From Streptococcus australis ATCC 700641 (lineage in GTDB: Bacteria; Bacillota; Bacilli; Lactobacillales; Streptococcaceae): a stretch of 64,000 bases of DNA. This document shows positions 55,934 to 64,000 of the stretch, one piece after another. How positions within the stretch are numbered: position 1 is the first letter of the stretch; each line of letters begins with the position of its first letter. The stretch lies in contig NZ_GL636091.1 in NCBI RefSeq assembly GCF_000186465.1, positions 600,152 through 664,151 on the forward strand, given 5' to 3'. The translations under genes and the position numbers were made by a program. The notes below the pieces were generated by a model. It was not told the origin of the DNA. It worked only from the letters and a program-made list of their open reading frames with translations, and ran no database searches.

Positions 55934-56758
55934 ATGAAGCTAAGAAGAAGTGAGCGGATGGTTGTGATCTCGAATTACTTGATTAATCATCCCTACGAAT
56001 TGACGAGTTTAAATACATTTGCCGAAAAATACGAATCTGCCAAATCCTCTATTTCTGAAGACATTGTCATTATTAAACGGGCCTTTGAAGAGATGGAAAT
56101 TGGAAACATTGAAACTCTTACCGGTGCAGGTGGAGGAGTCATCTTTACTCCTTCCATTTCTGATGCAGAATCAAAAGAAATTGTTCAAAATTTGTGCAAT
56201 CAATTGTCAGAAAGTAATCGGATTTTACCAGGTGGATATATCTACCTTTCGGATTTGCTAAGTAATCCAAAAATCTTAAATAATATTGGGCGCATTATTG
56301 CCAAGGCCTTCCGAGATCAAAAAATCGATGCTGTTATGACGGTGGCAACCAAGGGAGTCCCATTAGCAAACGCGGTAGCCAATGTCTTAAATGTTCCTTT
56401 TGTCATTGTGCGTCGCGATTTAAAAATTACAGAAGGCTCAACGGTCAGCGTCAACTACGTATCTGGTTCTAGTGGCGATCGGATTGAGAAAATGTTCCTA
56501 TCCAAACGTAGTTTGAAGGCTGGAAGCCGTGTTCTGATTGTTGATGACTTCCTTAAAGGAGGGGGAACCATCAGTGGGATGGTTAGCCTCTTGGCTGAGT
56601 TCGATTCAGAGTTAGCGGGAGTCGCTATTTTTGCGGACAATGCTTCGGCTAGAAGTAAAGATTTATTTGATCACAAGTCACTTCTACGTGTGACCAACAT
56701 TGATGTAGCAGAAAATAAAATTGATGTAGAAATCGGAAATATTTTCGATAAGAGCTAA
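55934..56758 (+). CDS. purR: Pur operon regulator PurR
   Basis: A 274-residue regulator. N-terminal winged helix (about 1-75: RRSERMVVISNYLINHPYEL) and C-terminal phosphoribosyltransferase-like domain with the PRPP loop VLIVDDFLKGGGTISGM. It senses PRPP and controls purine synthesis genes; in streptococci it acts at PurBoxes as activator or repressor. Ribosome binding site ggagagaaa. The next gene follows after 22 bp. Confidence 0.95.
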   Translation: MKLRRSERMVVISNYLINHPYELTSLNTFAEKYESAKSSISEDIVIIKRAFEEMEIGNIETLTGAGGGVIFTPSISDAESKEIVQNLCNQLSESNRILPGGYIYLSDLLSNPKILNNIGRIIAKAFRDQKIDAVMTVATKGVPLANAVANVLNVPFVIVRRDLKITEGSTVSVNYVSGSSGDRIEKMFLSKRSLKAGSRVLIVDDFLKGGGTISGMVSLLAEFDSELAGVAIFADNASARSKDLFDHKSLLRVTNIDVAENKIDVEIGNIFDKS

Positions 56759-56780
56759 GGCTGGAGAGGGAGAAAGGAAA

Positions 56781-57317
56781 ATGAAAACAATTTTAGACCG
56801 TTTTGATCGTAGTCCCCTATGGCTTCGATTGGCAACGATATTCATCTTGACAGGAGTTCTTGTCGGTGGGCTTTATACAGTTCGTAAAAATTCTGCAGAC
56901 CAAGTTACAGTGGTGAAACAAGAAACCAAAAAAACAGGTTCTCTTCCTATTAAGAAGAAAGATCCTAAAAAAGTCAAAGAAGAAGAGGAAGCCAAAATCG
57001 CTGAAGCGGCTGAAAAAGCAGTTGCTCATTTTGAAACGACTGCAACTCAAGAAACCTTAACCGCTGCCCAAGAGGCCGTAGAAAAAGTGAAGGACGAAAC
57101 CAAGAAACAGGCCTTCCAAGCTCGTATTCAATATATTGTAGACTACTATGGCATGCAAACCAACCAGAATACTCAATCAACTGATCTGAATCAAGCTAAC
57201 CAAATAGGGCAACCTCAACAAGTGGTTCCAGCAGAAGTCCCTCAGTATCAGTCCAATGAGGTTCCTCAGGTTTCGAATGCAACAATTCCAGCTGTAACGC
57301 AACAATCTGAACAATAA
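56781..57317 (+). CDS. Membrane-anchored hypothetical protein, Lys/Glu- and Gln-rich
   Basis: A 178-residue protein. One N-terminal membrane helix (about 17-33: LRLATIFILTGVLVGGLY), a lysine-rich region (PIKKKDPKKVKEEEEAK), a predicted helix/coiled coil (about 70-125), then a low-complexity Q/N/P/V tail. The bulk is predicted to be outside the membrane. A protein of this kind occupies the purR-rpsL interval in other streptococci. Function not recognised. A stem overlapping the rpsL promoter may end its transcript. Confidence 0.75.
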   Translation: MKTILDRFDRSPLWLRLATIFILTGVLVGGLYTVRKNSADQVTVVKQETKKTGSLPIKKKDPKKVKEEEEAKIAEAAEKAVAHFETTATQETLTAAQEAVEKVKDETKKQAFQARIQYIVDYYGMQTNQNTQSTDLNQANQIGQPQQVVPAEVPQYQSNEVPQVSNATIPAVTQQSEQ

Positions 57318-57367
57318 TGTGGCGCGGTTTTAGGAAGAAGCAATCGTGCAAAAAAGAGAAAAAAATC

Positions 57368-57412
57368 TTGACAGTGAAAGTACCGCTATGTTACAATAAT
57401 AGACGGTACTTT
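57368..57412 (+). promoter_or_regulatory. rpsL-rpsG promoter nested within a terminator-like hairpin
   Basis: TTGACA (57368-57373), 18 bp, TACAAT (57392-57397) with TG upstream. The -10 lies in the loop of a perfect inverted repeat, aaagtaccg (57377-57385) and cggtacttt (57404-57412), followed by a T-rich stretch. The same bases can act as promoter DNA and as a terminator of upstream RNA. A leader of about 130 nt precedes rpsL. Confidence 0.65.
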
Positions 57413-57533
57413 TTACTTTTGGTCTCTCAAGAGTGTACAGGGACGTGCTGACAAATGTTGCAAAAGTACACACAGATGGTAGCTGTCACCAAGTGTATCA
57501 TCACCAAAAATAAAAAAATACAGGAGAATGTAG

Positions 57534-57947
57534 ATGCCTACAATTAACCAATTGGTTCGCAAACCGCGTAAATCAAAAGTAGAAAAATCTAAATCACCAG
57601 CTTTGAACGTTGGTTACAACAGTCATAAAAAAGTTCAAACAAACGTTTCTTCACCACAAAAACGTGGTGTTGCAACTCGTGTTGGAACAATGACACCTAA
57701 AAAACCTAACTCTGCCCTTCGTAAATTCGCTCGTGTACGTTTGAGCAACTTGATCGAAGTTACTGCCTACATCCCAGGTATCGGACACAACTTGCAAGAG
57801 CACAGCGTGGTGCTTCTTCGTGGTGGACGTGTAAAAGACCTTCCAGGGGTACGTTACCATATCGTCCGTGGTGCACTTGATACTGCAGGTGTTAACGATC
57901 GTAAACAAGGCCGTTCTAAATACGGTACTAAACGTCCAAAAGCATAA
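57534..57947 (+). CDS. rpsL: Ribosomal protein S12
   Basis: A 137-residue decoding-centre protein. The signature [17 protein letters not shown] (about 56-72) and the [10 protein letters not shown] segment hold the lysines whose substitution gives streptomycin resistance. Both read as wild type ([22 protein letters not shown]). Strong ribosome binding site caggaga. First gene of the str cluster; rpsG follows after 19 bp. Confidence 0.98.
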   Translation: MPTINQLVRKPRKSKVEKSKSPALNVGYNSHKKVQTNVSSPQKRGVATRVGTMTPKKPNSALRKFARVRLSNLIEVTAYIPGIGHNLQEHSVVLLRGGRVKDLPGVRYHIVRGALDTAGVNDRKQGRSKYGTKRPKA

Positions 57948-57966
57948 GGAAAGGGGATAAAGAGAA

Positions 57967-58437
57967 ATGAGTCGTAAAAATAGAGCTCCAAAGCGCGATG
58001 TATTGCCAGATCCGCTTTACAATTCACAACTAGTTACTCGTCTTATCAACCGCGTTATGCTTGATGGTAAACGTGGTACAGCAGCTTCAATCGTTTACGG
58101 TGCTTTTGAGCAAATCAAAGAAGCTACTGGAAATGACGCGCTTGAAGTATTTGAAACAGCAATGGAAAACATCATGCCTGTACTTGAAGTACGTGCACGT
58201 CGTGTTGGTGGATCTAACTACCAAGTCCCAGTTGAAGTTCGTCCAGAACGTCGTACAACACTTGGACTTCGTTGGTTGGTAACCATCGCTCGTCAACGTG
58301 GTGAGCACACAATGGTTGACCGCCTTGCTAAAGAAATCTTGGATGCTGCAAACAACACTGGTGCAGCTGTTAAGAAACGTGAAGACACTCACCGTATGGC
58401 TGAAGCTAACCGTGCCTTCGCACACTTCCGCTGGTAA
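57967..58437 (+). CDS. rpsG: Ribosomal protein S7
   Basis: A 156-residue primary 16S rRNA-binding protein of the 30S head. The opening [19 protein letters not shown] and the end [15 protein letters not shown] are typical. Same transcript as rpsL; ends in a stem-loop plus T-run about 45 bp downstream. Its codon use (CGT, GGT, AAC-rich) is that of a highly expressed gene. Confidence 0.98.
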   Translation: MSRKNRAPKRDVLPDPLYNSQLVTRLINRVMLDGKRGTAASIVYGAFEQIKEATGNDALEVFETAMENIMPVLEVRARRVGGSNYQVPVEVRPERRTTLGLRWLVTIARQRGEHTMVDRLAKEILDAANNTGAAVKKREDTHRMAEANRAFAHFRW

Positions 58438-58479
58438 GAAAATGATACCAAGAGCGCTAAAGGTCCAAGGCAAAAATAG

Positions 58480-58525
58480 GAAACTGATGCAGTGTTCCGT
58501 GAACACAAAGCAGTTTATCTTTTTT
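58480..58525 (+). terminator. Terminator after rpsG
   Basis: Arms aaactg ... cagttt with an inner gtgttc/gaacac stem, followed by tttttt. Two further hairpins follow (58558-58578, acttgagct/agctcgagt; 58585-58606, caactt/aagttg). Confidence 0.65.
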
Positions 58526-58634
58526 GCGTCGGGCCTCGCTCGGGTTCAAATCAGTTAACTTGAGCTTTTAGCTCGAGTAAAATTCAACTTATCATCTTGC
58601 AAGTTGAAACCAACCAAACAGGATAAACAATGAG

Positions 58635-58663
58635 AACGGGTAGGTCCTGCCTATCCGTTTTTG
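58635..58663 (+). terminator. Second terminator immediately before the fusA promoter
   Basis: Arms aacgggtagg / cctatccgtt with loop tcctg, then ttttt: near-ideal. It lies 9 bp upstream of the fusA extended -10. Confidence 0.8.
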
Positions 58664-58671
58664 TTAAATCA

Positions 58672-58680
58672 TGTTATAAT
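58672..58680 (+). promoter_or_regulatory. fusA promoter
   Basis: Extended -10 TGTTATAAT, 36 bp before the fusA start. Confidence 0.65.
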
Positions 58681-58716
58681 AGTATAGAAATAAAAAATAT
58701 AGGAGAACAAAACCTC

Positions 58717-60798
58717 ATGGCACGCGAATTTTCACTTGAAAAAACTCGTAATATCGGTATCATGGCCCACGTCGATGCTGGTAAAACAACTACAACTGAG
58801 CGTATCCTTTACTACACTGGTAAGATTCACAAAATCGGTGAAACTCACGAAGGTGCGTCACAAATGGACTGGATGGAGCAAGAGCAAGAACGTGGTATCA
58901 CCATCACATCTGCTGCGACAACAGCTCAATGGAAAGACACTCGTGTTAACATCATCGACACACCAGGACACGTGGACTTCACGATCGAAGTACAACGTTC
59001 ACTCCGCGTTTTGGACGGTGCTGTAACGGTTCTTGACTCACAATCAGGTGTTGAGCCTCAAACAGAAACAGTTTGGCGTCAAGCTACTGAATACCGTGTT
59101 CCTCGTATCGTATTTGCGAACAAGATGGATAAAATCGGTGCTGACTTCCTTTACTCAGTAAGCACACTTCATGATCGTCTTCAAGCAAATGCACATCCAA
59201 TTCAATTGCCAATCGGTTCTGAAGATGACTTCCGTGGAATCATCGACTTGATCAAAATGAAAGCTGAAATCTACACCAATGACCTTGGTACAGATATTCT
59301 TGAAGAAGATATCCCAGCTGAATACCTTGAACAAGCTCAAGAATACCGTGAAAAATTGGTTGAAGCAGTTGCTGAAACTGATGAAGACTTGATGATGAAA
59401 TACCTTGAAGGTGAAGAAATCACTAACGAAGAATTGAAAGCTGGTATCCGTAAAGCGACTATCAACGTTGAATTCTTCCCAGTATTGTGTGGTTCTGCCT
59501 TCAAGAACAAAGGGGTTCAATTGATGTTGGATGCAGTCCTTGACTACCTTCCAAGCCCACTTGATATCCCTGCAATCAAGGGTGTGAACCCAGATACAGA
59601 CGAAGAAGTAGAACGTCCAGCATCTGACGAAGAGCCATTTGCAGCGCTTGCCTTCAAGATCATGACTGACCCATTCGTAGGTCGTTTGACATTCTTCCGT
59701 GTATATTCAGGTGTCTTGAACTCAGGTTCTTACGTATTGAACACTACTAAAGGTAAACGTGAACGTATCGGACGTATCCTTCAAATGCACGCCAACACTC
59801 GTATGGAAATCGAAACAGTTTACTCTGGTGATATTGCTGCTGCTGTTGGTTTGAAAGATACAACAACTGGTGACTCATTGACAGATGAAAAAGCGAAAGT
59901 TATTCTTGAGTCAATCGAAGTTCCAGAACCAGTTATCCAATTGATGGTTGAACCAAAATCTAAAGCAGACCAAGACAAGATGGGTATCGCTCTTCAAAAA
60001 TTAGCTGAAGAAGATCCAACCTTCCGCGTTGAAACAAACCCTGAAACAGGTGAAACAGTTATCTCTGGTATGGGTGAGTTGCACTTGGATGTCCTTGTTG
60101 ACCGTATGAAACGTGAATTCAAGGTTGAAGCCAACGTTGGTGCTCCTCAAGTATCTTACCGTGAAACATTCCGTGCTTCTACACAAGCACGTGGATTCTT
60201 CAAACGTCAATCTGGTGGTAAAGGTCAGTTTGGTGATGTTTGGATCGAATTTACTCCAAACGAAGAAGGAAAAGGATTCGAGTTCGAAAATGCGATCGTC
60301 GGTGGTGTGGTTCCACGTGAATTCATCCCTGCAGTAGAAAAAGGACTTCAAGAATCTATGGCGAACGGTGTCCTTGCTGGCTACCCAATGGTTGACGTGA
60401 AAGCGAAGCTTTACGATGGATCATACCACGATGTCGACTCATCTGAAACTGCCTTCAAGATTGCTGCATCTCTTGCTCTTAAAGAAGCAGCTAAGTCAGC
60501 TCAACCAGCAATCCTTGAGCCAATGATGCTTGTAACTATCACAGTTCCTGAAGAAAACCTTGGGGATGTTATGGGCCACGTAACTGCTCGTCGTGGACGT
60601 GTAGACGGTATGGAAGCACACGGTGCAAGCCAAATCGTTCGTGCTTATGTACCACTTGCTGAAATGTTCGGTTACGCTACTGTCCTTCGTTCTGCAACTC
60701 AAGGACGTGGTACCTTCATGATGGTATTTGACCACTACGAAGATGTACCGAAATCAGTACAAGAAGAAATCATTAAAAAAGCTAAAGGTGAAGCATAA
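58717..60798 (+). CDS. fusA: Elongation factor G
   Basis: A 693-residue translocase GTPase. G1 [10 protein letters not shown]3 DTPGHVDF, G4 NKMDK, switch I with RGITI, and the full five-domain length. The open frame starts upstream, but ATG 58717 gives the conserved [12 protein letters not shown] and has aggagaac before it. It is separated from rpsL-rpsG by two terminators and its own promoter, so it is not simply the third gene of a str operon. Confidence 0.98.
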   Translation: MAREFSLEKTRNIGIMAHVDAGKTTTTERILYYTGKIHKIGETHEGASQMDWMEQEQERGITITSAATTAQWKDTRVNIIDTPGHVDFTIEVQRSLRVLDGAVTVLDSQSGVEPQTETVWRQATEYRVPRIVFANKMDKIGADFLYSVSTLHDRLQANAHPIQLPIGSEDDFRGIIDLIKMKAEIYTNDLGTDILEEDIPAEYLEQAQEYREKLVEAVAETDEDLMMKYLEGEEITNEELKAGIRKATINVEFFPVLCGSAFKNKGVQLMLDAVLDYLPSPLDIPAIKGVNPDTDEEVERPASDEEPFAALAFKIMTDPFVGRLTFFRVYSGVLNSGSYVLNTTKGKRERIGRILQMHANTRMEIETVYSGDIAAAVGLKDTTTGDSLTDEKAKVILESIEVPEPVIQLMVEPKSKADQDKMGIALQKLAEEDPTFRVETNPETGETVISGMGELHLDVLVDRMKREFKVEANVGAPQVSYRETFRASTQARGFFKRQSGGKGQFGDVWIEFTPNEEGKGFEFENAIVGGVVPREFIPAVEKGLQESMANGVLAGYPMVDVKAKLYDGSYHDVDSSETAFKIAASLALKEAAKSAQPAILEPMMLVTITVPEENLGDVMGHVTARRGRVDGMEAHGASQIVRAYVPLAEMFGYATVLRSATQGRGTFMMVFDHYEDVPKSVQEEIIKKAKGEA

Positions 60799-60813
60799 TT
60801 TTACCATCTAGCT

Positions 60814-60846
60814 AAAAGCTTTCCTCTTAGGAGGAGAGCTTTTTTG
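60814..60846 (+). terminator. fusA terminator
   Basis: Arms aagctttcctc / gaggagagctt (one G-U), then six T. Confidence 0.88.
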
Positions 60847-60937
60847 ATTCGAAAAGAGTTTAACACCTCTTCCTCATAAGAGATAGTGAAAATGAATATG
60901 AAAGTTTGTGTAATATTTCTAATCCTAATGAAATCAG

Positions 60938-60966
60938 TTGCATTTTAGGGGAAGAAAGTATATAAT
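60938..60966 (+). promoter_or_regulatory. gap promoter
   Basis: TTGCAT (60938-60943), 17-bp spacer, TATAAT (60961-60966). The leader of about 80 nt ends in an ideal ribosome binding site (aaggaggaa). Confidence 0.8.
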
Positions 60967-61052
60967 AATATTGTTGAAAGATGATTTGCAACCTATCAAG
61001 TTACTCTTTTCACATAAAAAATTTTTTGATTTTCATAAGGAGGAAATCACGA

Positions 61053-62063
61053 ATGGTAGTTAAAGTTGGTATTAACGGTTTCGGTCGTATCGGTCGTCTT
61101 GCTTTCCGTCGTATCCAAAACGTAGAAGGTGTTGAAGTTACTCGCATCAACGACCTTACAGATCCAGTTATGCTTGCACACTTGTTGAAATATGACACAA
61201 CTCAAGGTCGTTTCGACGGTACTGTGGAAGTTAAAGAAGGTGGATTCGAAGTTAACGGTAAATTCGTTAAAGTTTCTGCTGAACGTGATCCAGAACAAAT
61301 CGACTGGGCTAACGACGGTGTAGAAATCGTTCTTGAAGCAACTGGTTTCTTTGCTAAGAAAGAAGCTGCTGAAAAACACTTGCACCCAGGTGGAGCTAAG
61401 AAAGTTGTTATCACTGCTCCTGGTGGAAATGACGTTAAAACAGTTGTATTTAACACTAACCACGACATTCTTGATGGTACTGAAACAGTTATCTCAGGTG
61501 CTTCATGTACTACAAACTGCTTGGCTCCAATGGCTAAAGCTCTTCAAGATAACTTCGGTGTTGTAGAAGGATTGATGACTACTATCCACGCTTACACTGG
61601 TGACCAAATGATCCTTGACGGACCACACCGTGGTGGTGACCTTCGTCGTGCTCGCGCTGGTGCTGCAAACATCGTTCCTAACTCAACTGGTGCTGCTAAA
61701 GCTATCGGTCTTGTAATCCCAGAATTGAACGGTAAATTGGACGGATCTGCACAACGCGTTCCAACTCCAACTGGATCAGTTACTGAATTGGTTGCAGTTC
61801 TTGAAAAGAACGTTACTGTTGATGAAGTGAACGCAGCTATGAAAGCAGCAGCTAACGAATCATACGGTTACACAGAAGATCCAATCGTATCTTCAGATAT
61901 CGTAGGTATGGCTTACGGTTCATTGTTTGACGCAACTCAAACTAAAGTTCTTGACGTTGACGGTAAACAATTGGTTAAAGTTGTTTCATGGTATGACAAC
62001 GAAATGTCTTACACTGCACAACTTGTTCGTACTCTTGAATACTTCGCAAAAATTGCTAAATAA
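61053..62063 (+). CDS. gap: Glyceraldehyde-3-phosphate dehydrogenase
   Basis: A 336-residue glycolytic enzyme. NAD-binding [10 protein letters not shown] at the N-terminus, the catalytic cysteine in [12 protein letters not shown], and [11 protein letters not shown]. Start at ATG 61053 ([11 protein letters not shown]), eight bases after a perfect Shine-Dalgarno sequence; the upstream open frame is leader. Strong promoter, strong terminator and optimal codons mark it as highly expressed. In streptococci it is also found on the surface. Confidence 0.98.
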   Translation: MVVKVGINGFGRIGRLAFRRIQNVEGVEVTRINDLTDPVMLAHLLKYDTTQGRFDGTVEVKEGGFEVNGKFVKVSAERDPEQIDWANDGVEIVLEATGFFAKKEAAEKHLHPGGAKKVVITAPGGNDVKTVVFNTNHDILDGTETVISGASCTTNCLAPMAKALQDNFGVVEGLMTTIHAYTGDQMILDGPHRGGDLRRARAGAANIVPNSTGAAKAIGLVIPELNGKLDGSAQRVPTPTGSVTELVAVLEKNVTVDEVNAAMKAAANESYGYTEDPIVSSDIVGMAYGSLFDATQTKVLDVDGKQLVKVVSWYDNEMSYTAQLVRTLEYFAKIAK

Positions 62064-62078
62064 TTCATCTGTATGATG

Positions 62079-62106
62079 AGAGGAGGGTGACCTCCTCTTT
62101 TTTTGT
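62079..62106 (+). terminator. gap terminator
   Basis: Perfect arms agaggagg / cctcctct with loop gtga, followed by at least seven T. Confidence 0.92.
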
Positions 62107-62154
62107 ACTTTTTTTAGTTCCTCCTCACCTTATTATAGGATTTGCTAAAATGAA

Positions 62155-62231
62155 TTGACAGACTCCTCTTTAAAGCGGTAAACTAAATCTGAGTGAAGAT
62201 TTCCAATTAAACAAAAATGTAAGCGATTGCA
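62155..62231 (+). promoter_or_regulatory. Promoter and cre operator of the endoglycosidase gene
   Basis: TTGACA (62155-62160), 18 bp, TAAACT (62179-62184). TGTAAGCGATTGCA at 62218-62231 fits TGWAANCGNTNNCA exactly. It lies about 30 bp past the expected transcription start, a road-block position. This predicts CcpA repression when glucose is present. Confidence 0.65.
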
Positions 62232-62292
62232 CGCAAGCAAATAAGGAGTGTTTTAGGAGATTGGAAATTAGTAAAATAAGATGGAGGTCAAG

Positions 62293-64000
62293 ATGAAAGG
62301 TCATCAATTTGAAAAACAACAACGTTTTAGTATCCGGAAATTCAGTGTGGGAGTTTGTTCTGCACTGATTGGATTGGCATTTTTAGGAACGGGGGCTGTC
62401 TCAGCGGATGATACGCATGCTACTAATGAACAACCCTTAGAAGTTTCCACAGCAAATACGGAAGATGTCAATCATTTGATCAGAGAAGCGGGTGTCTACA
62501 CTGCGAATGCTGTCTTGCCAACTACAGAATCAGCAAAACCAGTTGAGGAGGCAACTCCAGCTACGACAGAGGCTAGTCCTGCAACTCCAGAAGCTAGCAC
62601 GACGACGGATACTCCAGCCGTTTCAGCGACGGAACAACCAAAAGTAGCTGCAGAAAAAGTGGAAGATTTACCAACCAATGAAGAAAAACAATTACGACCA
62701 AAAGAGGTCAAATTTGATACTTGGGATGATTTGTTGAAATGGGAACCTGGTAAACGAGTGGATGATGATTTGAACCGAGCAAGTGTTCCCCTTGCTAGTC
62801 GTTTTCAAGGGAAGCAAATTAACGAGCAAGCCAACCCGGATGCAAAAATTCAATCCCTATCTAACATGAACTCAAAAGCTAAGGATCATGCTTCCGTCGG
62901 TGGGGAAGAATTTAAAGCTTATGCTTTTGACTACGGGCAATATTTGGATTCCATGGTCTTTTGGGAAGGGCTTGTCCCTTCAGCAGATGTGATTGATGCT
63001 GCTCACCGAAATGGGGTTCCCATCTATGGAACACTCTTTTACAACTGGTCAAGTAGCATCAAGGATCAAGAGCGCTTCGCAGAAACCTTGAAAGAAGATA
63101 GTGAAGGATCTAAAACCTTCCCGATTGCTCGGAAATTGGTTGATCTGGCGAAATACTATGGTTTCGATGGTTACTTTATCAACCAAGAAACAACAGGGAA
63201 CCTAGTAGAGCCTTTGGGGCCAAAATTAAGAGATTTCCTTCTTTATACTAAGGAGTATGCGAAGAGCATCAACTATCCGATCAAGTACTCTTGGTATGAC
63301 GCCATGACTTATGAATATGGTCGCTACCACGAAAATGCACTGGGTGAGTACAACTACAATTTCATGCAGCCTGAAAATGGAGAAAATCCAGTTGATACCT
63401 TCTTTGCCAACTTTAACTGGGGCAAATCAGAAGTTGATTATTCCATCAGTACAGCAAAATGGATTCAGCGCAATCCTTATGATGTTTTAGCGGGACTGGA
63501 ACTCCAAAAAGGGGGCTCTTATAAGACCAATGTAGACTGGAATGCGATTTTAGATGAACATGGCAAGTTGCGCCTTTCTCTTGGTCTTTATGCACCAGAC
63601 ACCATTACAGGTCTAGGAAAGACGGGAGAAGGTTACCACATCCATGAAGATCTATTCTGGACAGGTTTCCAAGGAGATCCAACCAAAGGAAAACCAGCAG
63701 ATCAATCTTGGTACGGGATGTCCAATTTAGTAGTGGATAAAACGCCAATCACAAACGCTGATTTTAATACTTCATTTAATACTGGTCACGGGAAATATTG
63801 GTTTGTAGATGGAAAAATTTCAAAAGATGGTGAATGGAACTATCGCTCTGTCTCTGGCTACCTACCAACATGGCGCTGGTGGGTAGAGCATAGTGAAGAT
63901 AGTACGCCATTGAAAGGACGCTATGACTTTGATCAAGCTTATAATGGAGGAAATTCTCTAGCCTTTGAAGGCGATCTGAAAGCCAATAGCAGCCAAAATG
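62293..64000 (+). CDS. Endo-beta-N-acetylglucosaminidase (GH85, EndoD-like), 5' part
   Basis: Open to the right edge: 569 residues are visible. YSIRK-type signal peptide (RFSIRKFSVGVCSALIGLAF, cleavage near VSADD). A Thr/Pro/Ala-rich linker (about 75-130) is followed by the GH85 catalytic barrel from about 135 (KAYAFDYGQYLDSMVFWEG, with catalytic Asn/Glu in GYFINQETTG and TFFANFNW). Surface GH85 enzymes such as pneumococcal EndoD cut the chitobiose core of host N-glycans after trimming by exoglycosidases. A wall anchor is expected beyond the window. Strong ggagg upstream of ATG 62293. Confidence 0.9.
   Translation, partial: MKGHQFEKQQRFSIRKFSVGVCSALIGLAFLGTGAVSADDTHATNEQPLEVSTANTEDVNHLIREAGVYTANAVLPTTESAKPVEEATPATTEASPATPEASTTTDTPAVSATEQPKVAAEKVEDLPTNEEKQLRPKEVKFDTWDDLLKWEPGKRVDDDLNRASVPLASRFQGKQINEQANPDAKIQSLSNMNSKAKDHASVGGEEFKAYAFDYGQYLDSMVFWEGLVPSADVIDAAHRNGVPIYGTLFYNWSSSIKDQERFAETLKEDSEGSKTFPIARKLVDLAKYYGFDGYFINQETTGNLVEPLGPKLRDFLLYTKEYAKSINYPIKYSWYDAMTYEYGRYHENALGEYNYNFMQPENGENPVDTFFANFNWGKSEVDYSISTAKWIQRNPYDVLAGLELQKGGSYKTNVDWNAILDEHGKLRLSLGLYAPDTITGLGKTGEGYHIHEDLFWTGFQGDPTKGKPADQSWYGMSNLVVDKTPITNADFNTSFNTGHGKYWFVDGKISKDGEWNYRSVSGYLPTWRWWVEHSEDSTPLKGRYDFDQAYNGGNSLAFEGDLKANSSQN

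Overview
The window is chromosomal DNA of an oral Streptococcus, most likely from the mitis/sanguinis/parasanguinis assemblage. The grounds are low-to-moderate GC, the gene sets rnpA-yidC-khpB, rsmA-rsgA-rpe-thiN-rmuC-cbf1-purR and rpsL-rpsG-fusA, a YSIRK/GH85 endoglycosidase, BOX-like repeats, and a complete accessory Sec (SecA2/SecY2) locus for a serine-rich repeat glycoprotein (SRRP). Species is not settled from sequence alone.

Layout. 1-1.6 kb: 3' end of a large LPXTG mucin-binding-type surface protein. 1.8-3.4 kb: a two-gene ABC transporter (TrpY/TrpZ-like). 3.4-3.9 kb: a promoter with a CcpA-type site and a terminator 400 bp later, with no recognisable gene between. 3.9-8.9 kb: a hypothetical gene, rnjB, estA and gltX. 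9.1-40.2 kb: the SRRP locus. Nine glycan-building genes come first: two hexapeptide acetyltransferases, a GT2-GT8 fusion, a GtfA/GtfB-like pair, Gtf3, a GT2, a GT8/GT-D fusion and a GT8. Then follow secY2-asp1-asp2-asp3-secA2-asp4-asp5, the SRRP gene itself and a second gtfA-gtfB pair. 40.3-41.6 kb: a 174-bp repeat and a frameshifted IS30-family element. 41.7-64 kb: housekeeping genes, two CPBP membrane proteases, a three-member tRNA cluster on the minus strand that includes a Ser/Leu chimera, gap, and the 5' part of an endo-beta-N-acetylglucosaminidase gene.

How the SRRP locus should work: GtfA/GtfB start the O-glycan with GlcNAc on Ser/Thr, Gtf3 adds the second sugar, the GT2/GT8/GT-D enzymes extend it, and the acetyltransferases with Asp2 may acetylate it. 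The preprotein, with its roughly 90-residue signal peptide, is then handed by Asp1-3 to SecA2 and SecY2/Asp4/Asp5 and anchored by its LPQTG motif.

Main observations. One Rossmann-like accessory domain (FxIAA ... NVxLYP ... YLDIN) occurs seven times in six otherwise unrelated locus enzymes. The locus carries two GtfA/GtfB pairs. Both asp1 (an A7 tract) and the SRRP gene (one extra C) are broken by single-base frameshifts. A 93-bp tandem duplication produced a chimeric tRNA gene. The three single-base indels (asp1, SRRP, IS30 transposase) could be real or consensus errors, and reads must decide.
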